Below the pieces are notes generated by a model. That model was not told the origin of the DNA, ran no database searches, and was given only the letters and a program-made list of their open reading frames with translations. From Planctomycetota bacterium (GTDB lineage Bacteria > Planctomycetota > PUPC01 > JACPCR01): a stretch of 58,241 bases of DNA. How positions within the stretch are numbered: position 1 is the first letter of the stretch; every line of letters starts with the position of its first letter. Position numbers and translations under genes: made by a program. Where the stretch lies: the NCBI GenBank assembly GCA_016179685.1, contig JACPCR010000115.1:1-58241 (forward strand), in the 5' to 3' direction. Positions 34,247-45,983 of this stretch are shown piece by piece.

Positions 34247-37200
34247 ATGAGGGGTGACCTCAAGAGAACCCTTCGGGCCCTTGCATTCCTTGCGGCGGTC
34301 CGAGTGACGTACGGCGACTCGCCGCTTCACGTCCCGCAGGTGCGGCTTCCTCTGATGGCGAAGGCCCCCGTCGTGGACGGGATGGTGAACGAGTCCGAAT
34401 GGTCGGATGCGGCCCGCATGGAGCGATTTGCCGGCGCCGACGGGAGATTGTCCCCGCAGGAAGCCTCCTTCTGGATCGGATGCGACGCCAAGGAGATATT
34501 CGTCGCGGTGGTGAGCGAGACCCCGCCCGGGGGACGGATGCTCTCCCAGGTGACACCGCTGCCCGAGGCGGGTGATGCCCGCACCTGGTCCGATGATTCG
34601 GTCGAGATGGTCCTCGATCCGCTGCGCGCGGACACCCGAGGCCGCCGCCGTCTGTACCACGCCAATCTGAACGCCCGCGGGGCCATCAACGACACCGCCT
34701 ACTCGCCCGGCGGCGGCGGCGAGGCCTGGCGGGGGCGCTGGCGGACCGCCAGCGCGGTGGCGGGCGACCGCTGGCACTTCGAGGCCGCGCTTCCCCTGGC
34801 GGACATGGGCGTGGAGGAGGCCGACCTGGCCAAACCGTTCGGTGTCCGCATCGTGCGCAACTGGCAGCAGCGCGCCGTGGGGCCCGAGCAGACGGAATGG
34901 TCGCCCCTCGGCGGCGCCTACCTGAGCCCCGACACCCTCCCGGTGGTCACCTGGGACCCGGCAGCGCCGATCGTTCAGGTGCTTCAACTGCACGATCCGG
35001 GCAAGTCTTCTTTTCACGCGCGCCTGGCCATCCGAAGCCCGCGCGCCGAGCCGGCGACCGTACAGGCGACGATTCGATGCGTGCCCGCCAACAGCGCGCC
35101 GACGACCTGGGACCGGGCGTTGACTGTTCCGGCGGGTGAGACGGTTGTCGTCGAGTTTCCCGCCGCGAGCGTGCCCGGTGAAGAGGTCTACGTCTGGATG
35201 CAAGTGGCTTCGCCGGATGGGGCCGCCGTGTATTACGCCCGCGACTTCTTCTGGAAACTGGAGCGCCCGGAGCCCCTATGGGCCATCGATCCCGACGCCG
35301 ATCAGCAGGTGGATGTCCGCTTTGCTTACTTTCCTTATCAGGACACCCTGAAGGTGAGGGTCGACGTCGGGCGACTCGGAGAGCGTGAGAAGGTGACCGG
35401 CGCGGTTCTCAGCATCCGCCGCCGCGGCGCTGCCGAGCCGCTGGCGTCGGCTTCATTGCCCGCGCTGGAACAATTCGTCGGCCGAATCGACTGGAAAATC
35501 CCTCCGCTTTCGGAAGGCCGTTACGAGCTGAACATCGACCTGAAGGGCATCCAGACGGGGTCTGCCGCCGCCGAGTTCGACCGCCACGTCCTGCCCTGGG
35601 AACACAACACTCTGGGCCGGTCGGACGTCGTCATCGAGCCTTTCGGACCGGTAGAGGTCCGGGGAAGGAAGGTGCGCACCGTTCTTCGGACGCACATGCT
35701 CAACGGGCTTGGGCTATGGGACCAGGTGGAAAGCGTTGGCGAGCCGCTCCTCGCCTCGCCGATGCGCCTCGAGGTGCAGGCCCGCGGGAAACGCTCGGCC
35801 GTGACGGGGAAGCGCCTGCGCTTCATCGAAAAAGGGGGCAGCCGGGTGGTGGCCGAATCGCACTGGGCCACCGGCCATTTGAAGGGGATCACGAGGAGTG
35901 AATGGGACATCGACGGCATGATGCGATGGACTCTCGAAATCGAGCCGTCGAAGGAGGCCGTGGATGCTTTGACTCTGGTCATTCCGCTCGAGGATCGCCG
36001 GATGCCACTGTTTCATGCCTGCACGGACGGACTCCGCTTCAACGCTGCGGGCGCGACTCCTGCGGGCCAGGGACGCGTCTGGGACGGCAGCCGGGCTGCC
36101 CGGAACTCGATCATCGGTTCGTACGTTCCTTACGTCTGGCTGGGCGCGGAGGAGCGCGGCCTCGCCGTCTTTGGCGACAACGACCGCGGCTGGGCACGCG
36201 ATCCCGGGATGCCCTGCCAGGAGCTCGTCCGCAACGGCGAAGTCCTGGAGCTTCGCCTGAACCTGATGGCCGTGCCCGGTGTCATCGGCGCGTCACGGCG
36301 CATCGGTCTTGCCTTTCAGGCGACGCCGACGAAGCCGATGCCGGAAGGGTGGCGGACCTGGACCGTGAACCTTTCACCGCACCCGGCCTCGCGGCGCAGC
36401 GCCCAGTTCCTCGGATGCTGCTACCAGTGGGGCGCGCTGACGCCCTACGACGACATCTATCCGCGCGACGAAGATTTCCGGGTCTACGAAAAACTGGCGG
36501 AAGCGCGCCGGACGGGCTCAGCCGATTGGGCTTTCGTCGAGCGATGGATCAGGGATGCCCGTCTGCCGAGCGAGGCCGAGCGGCCGAGCCTGCGGAGCAA
36601 CCTCGAATACGGTTTCCGCATCTGCTCGACGAAGCCGAACAACGTCATCCCTTACACCAATCCGCGCGGCTTCCGCCATGACACGCGGGAGGGGCAGACC
36701 TTCCTGGATGAATGGCACGTGGACGCCTACCTATCTCGGAAAGCGGGTTACGGCGGAGGTTCCACCTACGGCTGCAATCCCGTCGAAAGCTTCCGCGACT
36801 ACGCGATGTGGCACTACCGCAAGATGCTCGAGACGTTCGCGGATGGCATCTACTGGGATAACGTCTACCTGAAGGCCTGTTTCGACACCGTGGGCACGGA
36901 CGCCTACGAGTTGCTGCCCGACACCGTTCAGCCTTCCTGCGGGCTCTTTGCCATGCGGGAACTGATCCGCCGGACCGCCGTGCTCGCCCATGAGATGGGG
37001 AAGCGTCCCTTCAACATGGTGCACATGACGAACACCGCCATCGCCCCGATCCTCTCCTTCTGCCAGTCCCATCTCACCTGGGAGGACCGGACGGGCGACT
37101 CCGATTTTCAGGATCGTTTCAGCCGGGACTACCTGCGCGCGGAAAGCATCGGCCGGCAGCACGGCAGCGTTCCGTTCGCCCTGGTCCTCGTTCACGGGCC

Positions 37201-37621
37201 GGATGAAAAGAAAAATGAATGGGCCAGGCGCACTGCGGCCGGAGTCCTCTTGACCCACGAGATGCGTTCGATCATGAACGACGATCCCTATCGCGGCTGC
37301 CTCCTCCGCCTCCTGGATTTCGGCTACGGGCAGCCGGGGACGAGGGTCTTCAATTACTGGGAGAGGGACGTTCCCGTGCGGATCGAGGGGTCGGAGACGA
37401 CGGCGCTCGTCCTCAGCAAGCCCGGAAACGCCATGGTGATCGTCTGTGATTACGGTGGGGGCGGTCATCTGACCCTGGAGGTCGATCGCCGGGCCCTTAA
37501 CCTGGGACCGGAGTTCACTGCCCGGGACGTAGAGACTGGAGAGGCCCTTACAGCGGGCGGCAGCCGTGTGGCCTTCTCGCTGAAGCGACACGATTTCCGC
37601 ATGATCCACTTGAGGGAGTGA
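34247..37621 (+). CDS. Secreted CBM9-like/DUF6067-like glycoside hydrolase, first copy
   Basis: A protein of about 1124 residues. A short signal-like N-terminus (LAFLAAVRVTYG) precedes a CBM9-like domain (VVDGMVNESEWSDAARM, then DDSVEMVLDPL and a strand-rich part to about residue 240). Middle beta domains and a C-terminal glycosidase-like TIM barrel follow, with WEHNTLGRSDVVIEPF, FLGCCYQWGALTPYDDIYP, MLETFADGIYWDNVYL and HLTWEDRTGD. This arrangement resembles the DUF6067/GH123-related group; catalytic residues cannot be fixed by eye. GTG 34244 and ATG 34247 are adjacent; GGAGG lies at 34234-34238. Confidence 0.7.
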   Translation: MRGDLKRTLRALAFLAAVRVTYGDSPLHVPQVRLPLMAKAPVVDGMVNESEWSDAARMERFAGADGRLSPQEASFWIGCDAKEIFVAVVSETPPGGRMLSQVTPLPEAGDARTWSDDSVEMVLDPLRADTRGRRRLYHANLNARGAINDTAYSPGGGGEAWRGRWRTASAVAGDRWHFEAALPLADMGVEEADLAKPFGVRIVRNWQQRAVGPEQTEWSPLGGAYLSPDTLPVVTWDPAAPIVQVLQLHDPGKSSFHARLAIRSPRAEPATVQATIRCVPANSAPTTWDRALTVPAGETVVVEFPAASVPGEEVYVWMQVASPDGAAVYYARDFFWKLERPEPLWAIDPDADQQVDVRFAYFPYQDTLKVRVDVGRLGEREKVTGAVLSIRRRGAAEPLASASLPALEQFVGRIDWKIPPLSEGRYELNIDLKGIQTGSAAAEFDRHVLPWEHNTLGRSDVVIEPFGPVEVRGRKVRTVLRTHMLNGLGLWDQVESVGEPLLASPMRLEVQARGKRSAVTGKRLRFIEKGGSRVVAESHWATGHLKGITRSEWDIDGMMRWTLEIEPSKEAVDALTLVIPLEDRRMPLFHACTDGLRFNAAGATPAGQGRVWDGSRAARNSIIGSYVPYVWLGAEERGLAVFGDNDRGWARDPGMPCQELVRNGEVLELRLNLMAVPGVIGASRRIGLAFQATPTKPMPEGWRTWTVNLSPHPASRRSAQFLGCCYQWGALTPYDDIYPRDEDFRVYEKLAEARRTGSADWAFVERWIRDARLPSEAERPSLRSNLEYGFRICSTKPNNVIPYTNPRGFRHDTREGQTFLDEWHVDAYLSRKAGYGGGSTYGCNPVESFRDYAMWHYRKMLETFADGIYWDNVYLKACFDTVGTDAYELLPDTVQPSCGLFAMRELIRRTAVLAHEMGKRPFNMVHMTNTAIAPILSFCQSHLTWEDRTGDSDFQDRFSRDYLRAESIGRQHGSVPFALVLVHGPDEKKNEWARRTAAGVLLTHEMRSIMNDDPYRGCLLRLLDFGYGQPGTRVFNYWERDVPVRIEGSETTALVLSKPGNAMVIVCDYGGGGHLTLEVDRRALNLGPEFTARDVETGEALTAGGSRVAFSLKRHDFRMIHLRE

Positions 37622-37659
37622 CGAGCCAAGCGTTGCTCAAATTTCAAGATGAGGAGGGT

Positions 37660-38304
37660 ATGACTCGGCGGCTATCGTCCATCAGCGCCATCGTCCTTTC
37701 CGCCATCGAGGTTCTGGTTTCGCCAGCGAGCGCGGACGTGGAGTTGGCGGGGTTGCTCGTCGATCACATGGTGGTGCAGCGCGATCGCATGATTCCCGTC
37801 TGGGGCTGGGCGATGCCCGGTGAATCGGTCAGCGTGCGATTTGCCGGCCAGCAGAAAACGGCCACAGCGGACGAGAAGGGGCGCCGGCGGATGGAATTGG
37901 CCGCGCTGCCCGCCGGCGGCCCGCATGAATTGGAAGCTGAGGCCGGTGTGAAGGTGACGGTCAACGACGTTGGGGTGGGCGAAGTCTGGGTATGCTCGGG
38001 GCAGTCCAACATGGCGTTCGAATTTCGTGGAGTGCTCGATGCGAAAAAGGAGGCCGCGGAGGCGAATTTTCCGCACATTCGCATGTGGCACATGCGATAT
38101 GGCATCGCCCTCGAACCGCAGGAACGCTGCGGTTCATTGGATGGCCGGTGGGTGGTTTGCAGTCCCGCGTCGGCGGGTTCATTCTCTGCCGTCGGCTATT
38201 ACTTCGCTCGTGAGCTCCATAGAAATCTGGGCGTGCCGATCGGCATGATCCACACCTCCTGGGGCGCCACTTCCGCCGCCCAATGGACCAGTTCGGAAAA
38301 ATAG
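37660..38304 (+). pseudogene. Truncated sialate O-acetylesterase
   Basis: 214 residues corresponding to the first 40% of a sialate O-acetylesterase (usually about 500). A signal peptide (AIVLSAIEVLVSPASA), the Ig-like VELAGLLVDHMVVQRDRMIPVWG start and the SGNH nucleophile block GEVWVCSGQSNMAFEF are intact, as is YFARELHRNLGVPIGMIHTSWGAT. The frame then ends at TAG 38302-38304, before the region holding the catalytic Asp/His. Without those residues it should be inactive, unless a short form has another use. GAGGAGG is just before the start. It lies between two DUF6067-like genes. Confidence 0.75.
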
Positions 38305-38362
38305 GCAGGAGAAGCCGGTCCCTTCAGGATGGTAAATCATTCAACAAATCGGAGGAGACACG

Positions 38363-41300
38363 ATGGGAAGACACGCCATGCTGTTCCTTGCGGTCATCGT
38401 GTTGATGACGGGGGCGAATTCCGCCGAGCCGCTGCCGCACGAGAAGACGGTCCGGAATCTCTCGGTCTCCGTGCCGCAAATGCCGAAAGCTCCGACGCTC
38501 GACGGCACGGTCGATCCTGCCGAGTGGGCCGACGCGGGCATGGCCCCGCGCCTGGTGCTTTTCGAGCGCGATGACCGACTGACGGATGGCCGGAGTCACT
38601 TCTATTTCGGCATCACGGATGGCCCCGGAGCGGCGGGCGGGACCGGGACGGCGTCGGAGATCACCCTCTGGTTCGCCTGGCGCATCCAGAGGCCGAAAGA
38701 GGCCATCGCTCCCAAGGCCATCATCACCCAGCCCGACCAGAGCTTCTGGCGGACGGACGACGCCATCGAGCTCATGCTGAACTGCACGACGGCGGGTAGG
38801 AGCCGCCGGGCGGGGCGCGACTACTACCTGATCTGGAACGCCCGAGGGACGAAGTACGACCGCCGCGAGCTGATCACGGCGCAGCAATCCGCGGACATGC
38901 AGTGGACGGGCGACTGGCAAGCGGTCTCGCGTACCGTGGCAGATTTCGGATGGGAGGGCGAGGCCAGATTACCCCTGGCGATGCTCGAGGGCGCGGAGCG
39001 TCCCGGGCCGGGCGTGCACTGGCGGTTTCAGCTCGCGGAGAATCGGGCCACACCCGAGCCGATGGTGGCGCTGGCGGGCTTCCAACTCACCTGGTTTGAA
39101 GCGCGCGATTATCCCACGCTGCTCTTCACGGGAAGCGAAGGCGTGTTCGTGCGGGTGCTGGACTGCGGCGCGATGGCCGAAAGCGGCAGAGGCGGCTTGG
39201 TCCTTGAAATCGTCAACCCGGCCGGCGTCGCCCGAACGGTGGTCCCCAGACTGAAGTTCTTCAGGCGCAAGCCGGACGCGCCCTCCTCCCTGCCTTACCT
39301 CCGTGCGTTCGACCAGGCGCGGGACCGGCCCGAGGACGTCGCTGGCCAGGGGAAAGTGGCGCTGTTCCTCCCGGACGAGAAACTTTCCCAGCAGCTCCTG
39401 GGTGAAAATTACACGCTGCTCAAGGAATTGAAGGACCCCGTGACGCTCCAGGCGGGCGGGCGCAAGGTCATCGACTTCACGCTGGCCGGTGAAGCGGGCG
39501 ACTACCTCGTGCTCTACGAGGTGCGCTACGCGGAGGGGCAGACGCCGCCCGGCGGGCATTCGCTCCTTGCGGGCGGCCCGCTGCCGTTCCAGATTCCCGA
39601 ACCGCTCGCGGTCACGACCCGCAACTTCTTCCTGGTCGACCGGAGCATCGATGTCCGCGCGGACCTTCGCTACGTCGAGGGATGGGACTCTGGAGGAGCG
39701 ATGACGGCGCGATTCTTTCCTGCCGGCGCACCCGAAACGGCCCTGCTCGAGAGACGGTGGCCGGGCGTAGACGTCCGCAGCCGGCTGGAATGGGACATGC
39801 CCATTCCGAATGCCGCGGCCGGCAAGTATACGCTTCATCTGACCGCGACGGACGCCAGCGGAAAGAAACTGGCGGAACGGCAGACGGGGATACGGGTCCC
39901 CCCGACGCCGGAATGGTTCAGCCGGCCGGCCGGCCAGTCCCCCGTGATTCCGCCGCCCTGGAAGCCGATCCGGGTGAGCGGCCCGGCCAAGTCGCCGAAG
40001 TTGTCCTTCCTCATGGGCGACGCCCTGCTGCGGGATTCGGCGTTGCCCTCGGTGATTCGCGTGCGGTCCGTCTTCGACGATGAGCGCCAGCCCATTCTCC
40101 GCGGTCCCACGCGGCTGCACGGCATCGTGGACGGCCAGACCGTCGAGTGGCGCGGCCGCGTCAAGGTCAAGGAAAAGCGAGCCGAGCGGGTGCTGGTCAC
40201 CTCCACGGCCGCGGCCGGCAACGTCGCCGTGAGCGCCTCGGCCGAGTTCGAGTACGACGGCATGGAAAAAGTCACGCTGACCCTTGCCCCGCAGGCCGGC
40301 AGCCCCGCCATCACCCGTCTGACGCTGTCCATTCCCTTCGTTCAGGGGTTTGCCGACCTCTACCGGCCGAACCGCGCCCTGCTTCAACCGGACAAGGTGA
40401 ACGTCCTGGCGGGCGCGCTTCCTGCCGAGGGCCTTTCGCACGACTGGCGGCCCAACGTCTGGATCGGCAACACGAGACGCGGATTCGAGTGGTTCGCCGA
40501 GAACAGGCGCGGCTGGCGCACCGGCGGCAACTTCATGAATCGGGTCATCGAGGTCGAGAACGGGGTGGAAGGAGCGACGTTGCACGTGCATTTCATCCGT
40601 CTCGACCCGGCCAAGCCGATGGCGCTGGACGGGCCCCGGGAGATCGTTTTCGGGCTGATGTTCACGCCGCCGCGGACCCTCAACCCCCACGCCGTCCGGC
40701 ACGGAATCGGCTATTACGCCACGGAGCACGCGGAGAAGCTGCCCGGAGAGATTGCGGGAGGCCTGAACTGCGTCGAGGTCTGGAATCACCCCGAACTGCA
40801 GGGATGGCCGGACCAGACGCCGGAGCGCACCGCCGAGCTGGCGGCCTGGGGCAAACGCCTGCACGATCGGGGTGTTCAGGTCACCCCGTACTCGGGCTGG
40901 TTCATCAGCCGCAAGGCCCAGGTGTATCCGACCTGGGGCGGGGAGATGGTGGTCGAGCCGCTGATCGACGGCGGCTGCGGCTGCGACACGGTGTGCTGGA
41001 ACACGCCCGTTGCTGACGCCTATCTCTGGCAGATGCGCCAGGCGGCCATCTCGACCGGTTATGACGGTTTTCGCATGGATGCGGGCTTCAGCGTGTCCCC
41101 GTGCTCGAGCTTCAAGCATCGCGGCTACGGTTCGGTCTGCGGCTGGCGCGACGAGGCCGGGAACGTGCAGCCCGGCCTGGCCATCTTCGCCGCGCGCGAA
41201 GCGGCGAAACGGGCCTATCGGATGTTCCACGGCGACGAGATCACGGAGAGCGGCCTCTGCCTGCACCACATCCACGGCGGTTGCCGTATCGCGGCGATCA

Positions 41301-42418
41301 TGTCCCACTGGGACGGCGTCGTCAGCGCCGAGGGCCTCGAGCGCACGGCCCGGACCCTGAAAGACTTCGATCTATCCTTCTGGCGCGCCGCCATCATGGA
41401 AGACCGGTCAGGCCTGCAAGTCATTTACGGCCCGAAGACCGATACGCTCGGGCACGACTCGCGGCTCGCCGTGGGCGCGCTCCATCGGCTGACGGTGCGC
41501 GGCGGCTTCGGCGTCTCCATCCAGGAGGCTTCTTACAGCCGGGCCGCCCGGCCCGCCGGGCAGGTCTGGCAGGCCGAGGACTGGGTCCAATGGCTCGATC
41601 CCGGCACGGAGTTCCTCGGTTACTGGGAGAACGGACACGTTTTGAATACGGGGCATCCCGAAGTCTACGGCAGCCTGCACGTCCGCCGCGGGAAAAAACT
41701 CCTCCTGGCGCTCCTCAACCGCGAGATGCGGCCGATGGAGCGTGCGGTCCGCCTCGACCTGGCAGCGCTGGGTTTTCGAGGCCGCGTCTACGGCATGGAC
41801 GCCGTGCTCCACACGCCGATCGAGATTCGCGACGGCGTTTTCACGGTATCGTTGACCGCGGAAGGATTCCGGCTCGTGAAGATCGCCGACCGGCCGTTCG
41901 AATGCGTCGAGCCCGAAAAGAGAAGTGAAAACCTCGTTCCGGAGCTGGACCCCTCGAAGTGGCCGGCCGAGGGCATCCCGGCCGGTTGGACAGCGGGCGA
42001 TGCCGCCTCGGCCTTTTCGGCCGCCGCAGGCGAGATCGTCATCCGGGGCAAGGCCGACCTGCCGAGGCAGCTCTACCGAGGCGTGACCCTGTCTCCGGAC
42101 AAGCACTACGTGCTCGAAGCGGAGGTCCGGCTCGAATGCGACAACGGCGTTTATCTCGGCCCGAACGCCCCGCAACATCATTTCGGCATCGCTTTTGGCG
42201 GATTCTATTACCCGCTCCGGACGCTCGGGAGTCAACTCCTTCCGGGCCGTTACGAGACGTTCAAGATTTTCGCCAGCACGACGAGGGACCCGGGCGTCTC
42301 CCTGCGCCTCTGGCTTAACGGAGACGGCAAAGCCTTCATCCGCCGCATCGGCGTGTACGAGGTGGACCGCGTCAAGCCCGTGTTCATGGGGCCAGCTTCT
42401 GGGCGGGCCCAACCTTGA
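38363..42418 (+). CDS. Secreted CBM9-like/DUF6067-like glycoside hydrolase, second copy
   Basis: A 1351-residue exported protein related to the one at 34247. The signal peptide (AMLFLAVIVLMTGANSA) is followed by a CBM9-like domain (APTLDGTVDPAEWADAG, DDAIELMLNC, GRDYYLIWNARGTKYD), beta domains, and a C-terminal barrel with LNCVEVWNHPELQGWPDQ, VTPYSGWFISRKAQVYPT, and GYDGFRMDAGFSVSPC (a plausible acidic catalytic site). The last 140 residues form an extra carbohydrate-binding-like jelly roll (LDPSKWPAEGIPAGWT onward). GGAGGAG at 38351-38357 marks the start. It overlaps the next open frame by four bases. Confidence 0.72.
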   Translation: MGRHAMLFLAVIVLMTGANSAEPLPHEKTVRNLSVSVPQMPKAPTLDGTVDPAEWADAGMAPRLVLFERDDRLTDGRSHFYFGITDGPGAAGGTGTASEITLWFAWRIQRPKEAIAPKAIITQPDQSFWRTDDAIELMLNCTTAGRSRRAGRDYYLIWNARGTKYDRRELITAQQSADMQWTGDWQAVSRTVADFGWEGEARLPLAMLEGAERPGPGVHWRFQLAENRATPEPMVALAGFQLTWFEARDYPTLLFTGSEGVFVRVLDCGAMAESGRGGLVLEIVNPAGVARTVVPRLKFFRRKPDAPSSLPYLRAFDQARDRPEDVAGQGKVALFLPDEKLSQQLLGENYTLLKELKDPVTLQAGGRKVIDFTLAGEAGDYLVLYEVRYAEGQTPPGGHSLLAGGPLPFQIPEPLAVTTRNFFLVDRSIDVRADLRYVEGWDSGGAMTARFFPAGAPETALLERRWPGVDVRSRLEWDMPIPNAAAGKYTLHLTATDASGKKLAERQTGIRVPPTPEWFSRPAGQSPVIPPPWKPIRVSGPAKSPKLSFLMGDALLRDSALPSVIRVRSVFDDERQPILRGPTRLHGIVDGQTVEWRGRVKVKEKRAERVLVTSTAAAGNVAVSASAEFEYDGMEKVTLTLAPQAGSPAITRLTLSIPFVQGFADLYRPNRALLQPDKVNVLAGALPAEGLSHDWRPNVWIGNTRRGFEWFAENRRGWRTGGNFMNRVIEVENGVEGATLHVHFIRLDPAKPMALDGPREIVFGLMFTPPRTLNPHAVRHGIGYYATEHAEKLPGEIAGGLNCVEVWNHPELQGWPDQTPERTAELAAWGKRLHDRGVQVTPYSGWFISRKAQVYPTWGGEMVVEPLIDGGCGCDTVCWNTPVADAYLWQMRQAAISTGYDGFRMDAGFSVSPCSSFKHRGYGSVCGWRDEAGNVQPGLAIFAAREAAKRAYRMFHGDEITESGLCLHHIHGGCRIAAIMSHWDGVVSAEGLERTARTLKDFDLSFWRAAIMEDRSGLQVIYGPKTDTLGHDSRLAVGALHRLTVRGGFGVSIQEASYSRAARPAGQVWQAEDWVQWLDPGTEFLGYWENGHVLNTGHPEVYGSLHVRRGKKLLLALLNREMRPMERAVRLDLAALGFRGRVYGMDAVLHTPIEIRDGVFTVSLTAEGFRLVKIADRPFECVEPEKRSENLVPELDPSKWPAEGIPAGWTAGDAASAFSAAAGEIVIRGKADLPRQLYRGVTLSPDKHYVLEAEVRLECDNGVYLGPNAPQHHFGIAFGGFYYPLRTLGSQLLPGRYETFKIFASTTRDPGVSLRLWLNGDGKAFIRRIGVYEVDRVKPVFMGPASGRAQP

Positions 42419-42450
42419 ACTCCCTTGTTTCTTATCCGGAAGTTCCTCGA

Positions 42451-43719
42451 ATGCGCACTTTCTCTGTTCGGATGTTTTTCGCTCTCGTGGCGTTGTCCCG
42501 TGTCATCCACGCCGAACCCGGGCTGGATGCCGTCCTCTTTTGCCCCCAGCTCGATTCGGCCATCCGGATCGACGGAATGCTGGACGAGAGCGTGTGGAAG
42601 GAATCGCCCGTCCTCTACCTCGGGCGAATGGGCAACCTGAGTCCGCTTCTTCCCGCGCGTGTGCGCCTCTTCTGGAACGCTCATGGCCTGCACGTCGGAT
42701 TCGAGGTGGAGGATATCGACATCCGGGGCCAACTCGCGGACCGCGACGGGCTTCTCTGGCGCGACGGCGACGTCGTGGAATTTTTCCTTTCGCCCGGGAA
42801 GGGCGAAGTCGCTCGGTACGAGGTCCAGGTCAATCCCCGGGGAGCGCTCCTCGACATCGCGTGGCGGCCCGAACGCGGCTTCGACGAGTGCAAGGCCTGG
42901 AACTGGCCCGGGATGGAATGGAAGGCCCGTCACGAGGGCAGCCTGAACGATGCCGCTGGGGACCGGTCATGGACCGTCGAGATGGCGTTGCCCTGGAAGC
43001 CCCTGGTCGAGGCCGGCGCCCCGCCGCCCGCCCCTGGAGTCGCCTGTTTCATGCTCTGCTACGTCATGAATCACGTCGCTTTGGCCGACGGACGCATGCC
43101 TCGCGAGTCCACCTACTGGCCCATCGTGAGCCAGGAGACGACCTCCGACGTGAGCCAGTACGGGCGTCTCTTCCTTGCCGGCCCGGACGCCGCGGACATG
43201 CCGGTCAACGGCTTTGCGGAGGTCATCGAGGGCGCTTTCACGACCGGCGACATCTACCGGCGGGACTACCGGGGGATGACCGCGGCGTGGGGCATGAAGG
43301 TAGCCGGCGGCGTGGAGACCCTGAAGTGGCGTACTCAGCCGATACCGCTTCATCCGCCGGGCCGGGTCTCCTTCCTCTTCGTGGCGACCTCTTTCGGAGC
43401 CAAGGGCCCCGCGCCGGACCAGTTCGGCTTGTACCTTGGAGGGGAAAAGCTCCTGTCCTTTGATCCTCACCGGCCCGAATCGCATACCTGGGAAGAGGGC
43501 GACGCGCGTTTGGCCTTTCACCACCGGGCAGGGAGCGCCCATTCCTGCGGCGTGTTGGAACTGACCGTGCCCGGCGCGCGGGTCGAGCCGGGCGCCCCGG
43601 CCGTTCTGGAGATTCGCCGTGAGAGCGAGAAAAAGACCTGCAGCCTTGCCCTGAGCGCCTGGACCGATGCGGCCCGCTTCGAGTATTACGCTTCCCGGAT
43701 GGCCGATCCAGCGAGATGA
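42451..43719 (+). CDS. Secreted CBM9-like carbohydrate-binding protein
   Basis: A 422-residue exported protein. The signal peptide starts MRTFSVRMFFALVAL at 42451; the same frame opens at 42415, overlapping the preceding stop by four bases, so either start is possible. Residues about 35-235 form a family 9-like carbohydrate-binding module (SAIRIDGMLDESVWKES, LHVGFEVEDIDIRG, DGDVVEFFLSPG, YEVQVNPRGALLDI, WTVEMALPWKPL). The remaining half is beta-rich and unassigned. It has no catalytic domain, so it probably binds glycan for the two neighbouring enzymes. Confidence 0.78.
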   Translation: MRTFSVRMFFALVALSRVIHAEPGLDAVLFCPQLDSAIRIDGMLDESVWKESPVLYLGRMGNLSPLLPARVRLFWNAHGLHVGFEVEDIDIRGQLADRDGLLWRDGDVVEFFLSPGKGEVARYEVQVNPRGALLDIAWRPERGFDECKAWNWPGMEWKARHEGSLNDAAGDRSWTVEMALPWKPLVEAGAPPPAPGVACFMLCYVMNHVALADGRMPRESTYWPIVSQETTSDVSQYGRLFLAGPDAADMPVNGFAEVIEGAFTTGDIYRRDYRGMTAAWGMKVAGGVETLKWRTQPIPLHPPGRVSFLFVATSFGAKGPAPDQFGLYLGGEKLLSFDPHRPESHTWEEGDARLAFHHRAGSAHSCGVLELTVPGARVEPGAPAVLEIRRESEKKTCSLALSAWTDAARFEYYASRMADPAR

Positions 43720-43782
43720 ACAGAGAAGCCGCCGTTCGGCAGCCTCAGACCGGCGAGTTTCAGACCAGGGTTTCCTGGGCCT

Positions 43783-43893
43783 GCAACTTCTCAATAAATT
43801 CGGGTAAACAGAGACTGGAATTTCTCCAAGTTATTGTTCGAAAAGTGCTTAAGAAAATTGGCCGAGCGATTTACCAGAGCTTATTGAGAAGTT
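43783..43893. repeat. AT-rich element with 13-bp terminal inverted repeats
   Basis: AACTTCTCAATAA at 43785-43797 is the exact inverse of 43881-43893, enclosing about 83 bases of distinctly AT-rich DNA. The left end also matches 27598-27619 over 22 bases with two changes. Size and structure fit a miniature inverted-repeat element. The whole gap 43720-44208 is AT-rich compared with its neighbours and holds no gene I can support. Confidence 0.6.
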
Positions 43894-44208
43894 ACCTGGG
43901 CATTATCTAACGATTTGATTAAAAGTCACTTAAGTAGAGTGCCCAGATTTGGTGCGTCGGTCATTACGACTCTTCGGGTGTCCTTGCACCGCCGTTGCAT
44001 TCCAGCCGCAATAGGTTACAATTTGCTTAGAGATTGCCCAATAATCTCGCACAATAGTGTCCACTGGTTAAGATACTTTCCAAAATACCACGACCTTGGT
44101 CGTTTGGCGCACATGATCTTGGCGTGGAAGTTTCATTTCGTGGCACGCAGACTTCAGCAAGTGTCCTATGAAAATTCAGATTCATCCCTCAAATGAGGGC
44201 CGACGATC

Positions 44209-45816
<1,608 letters not shown>

Positions 45817-45890
45817 GCGCAGGTGTGCGGGAACGGAAGCTGGAGTTGAAACTCCTTTCTCGAATGTTAGAATAAACATCAAGATATTGA

Positions 45891-45947
45891 GCAGACGATG
45901 CCCCTCTGGATACCGCTCGGCCGGCCGGGGGCATCGTCTGTTTTTTT
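45891..45947 (+). terminator. Intrinsic terminator
   Basis: A perfect 13-bp stem, CAGACGATGCCCC at 45892-45904 against 45928-45940, is followed at once by seven T (45941-45947). It lies between the activator and the greA gene and is the clearest rho-independent terminator in the window. Confidence 0.93.
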
Positions 45948-45983
45948 CATCTTTCTTGTCCAGCAAAGGAGTCCCCCCCAGTG

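Noticed and set aside
38969..41308. Minus-strand frame of 779 codons
   Set aside because: Antisense shadow of the second DUF6067-like gene, with low-complexity Arg/Gly/Ala composition and no motif.
43915..44196. Small 93-codon plus-strand frame in the AT-rich gap
   Set aside because: No ribosome site, no motif, unusual composition; probably chance.
44140..44208. Sigma-54 promoter (TGGCACG word near 44139) before the NifA-type gene
   Set aside because: The distance from the GG to the next GC is 13 bases and not 10, and the -12 part does not fit.
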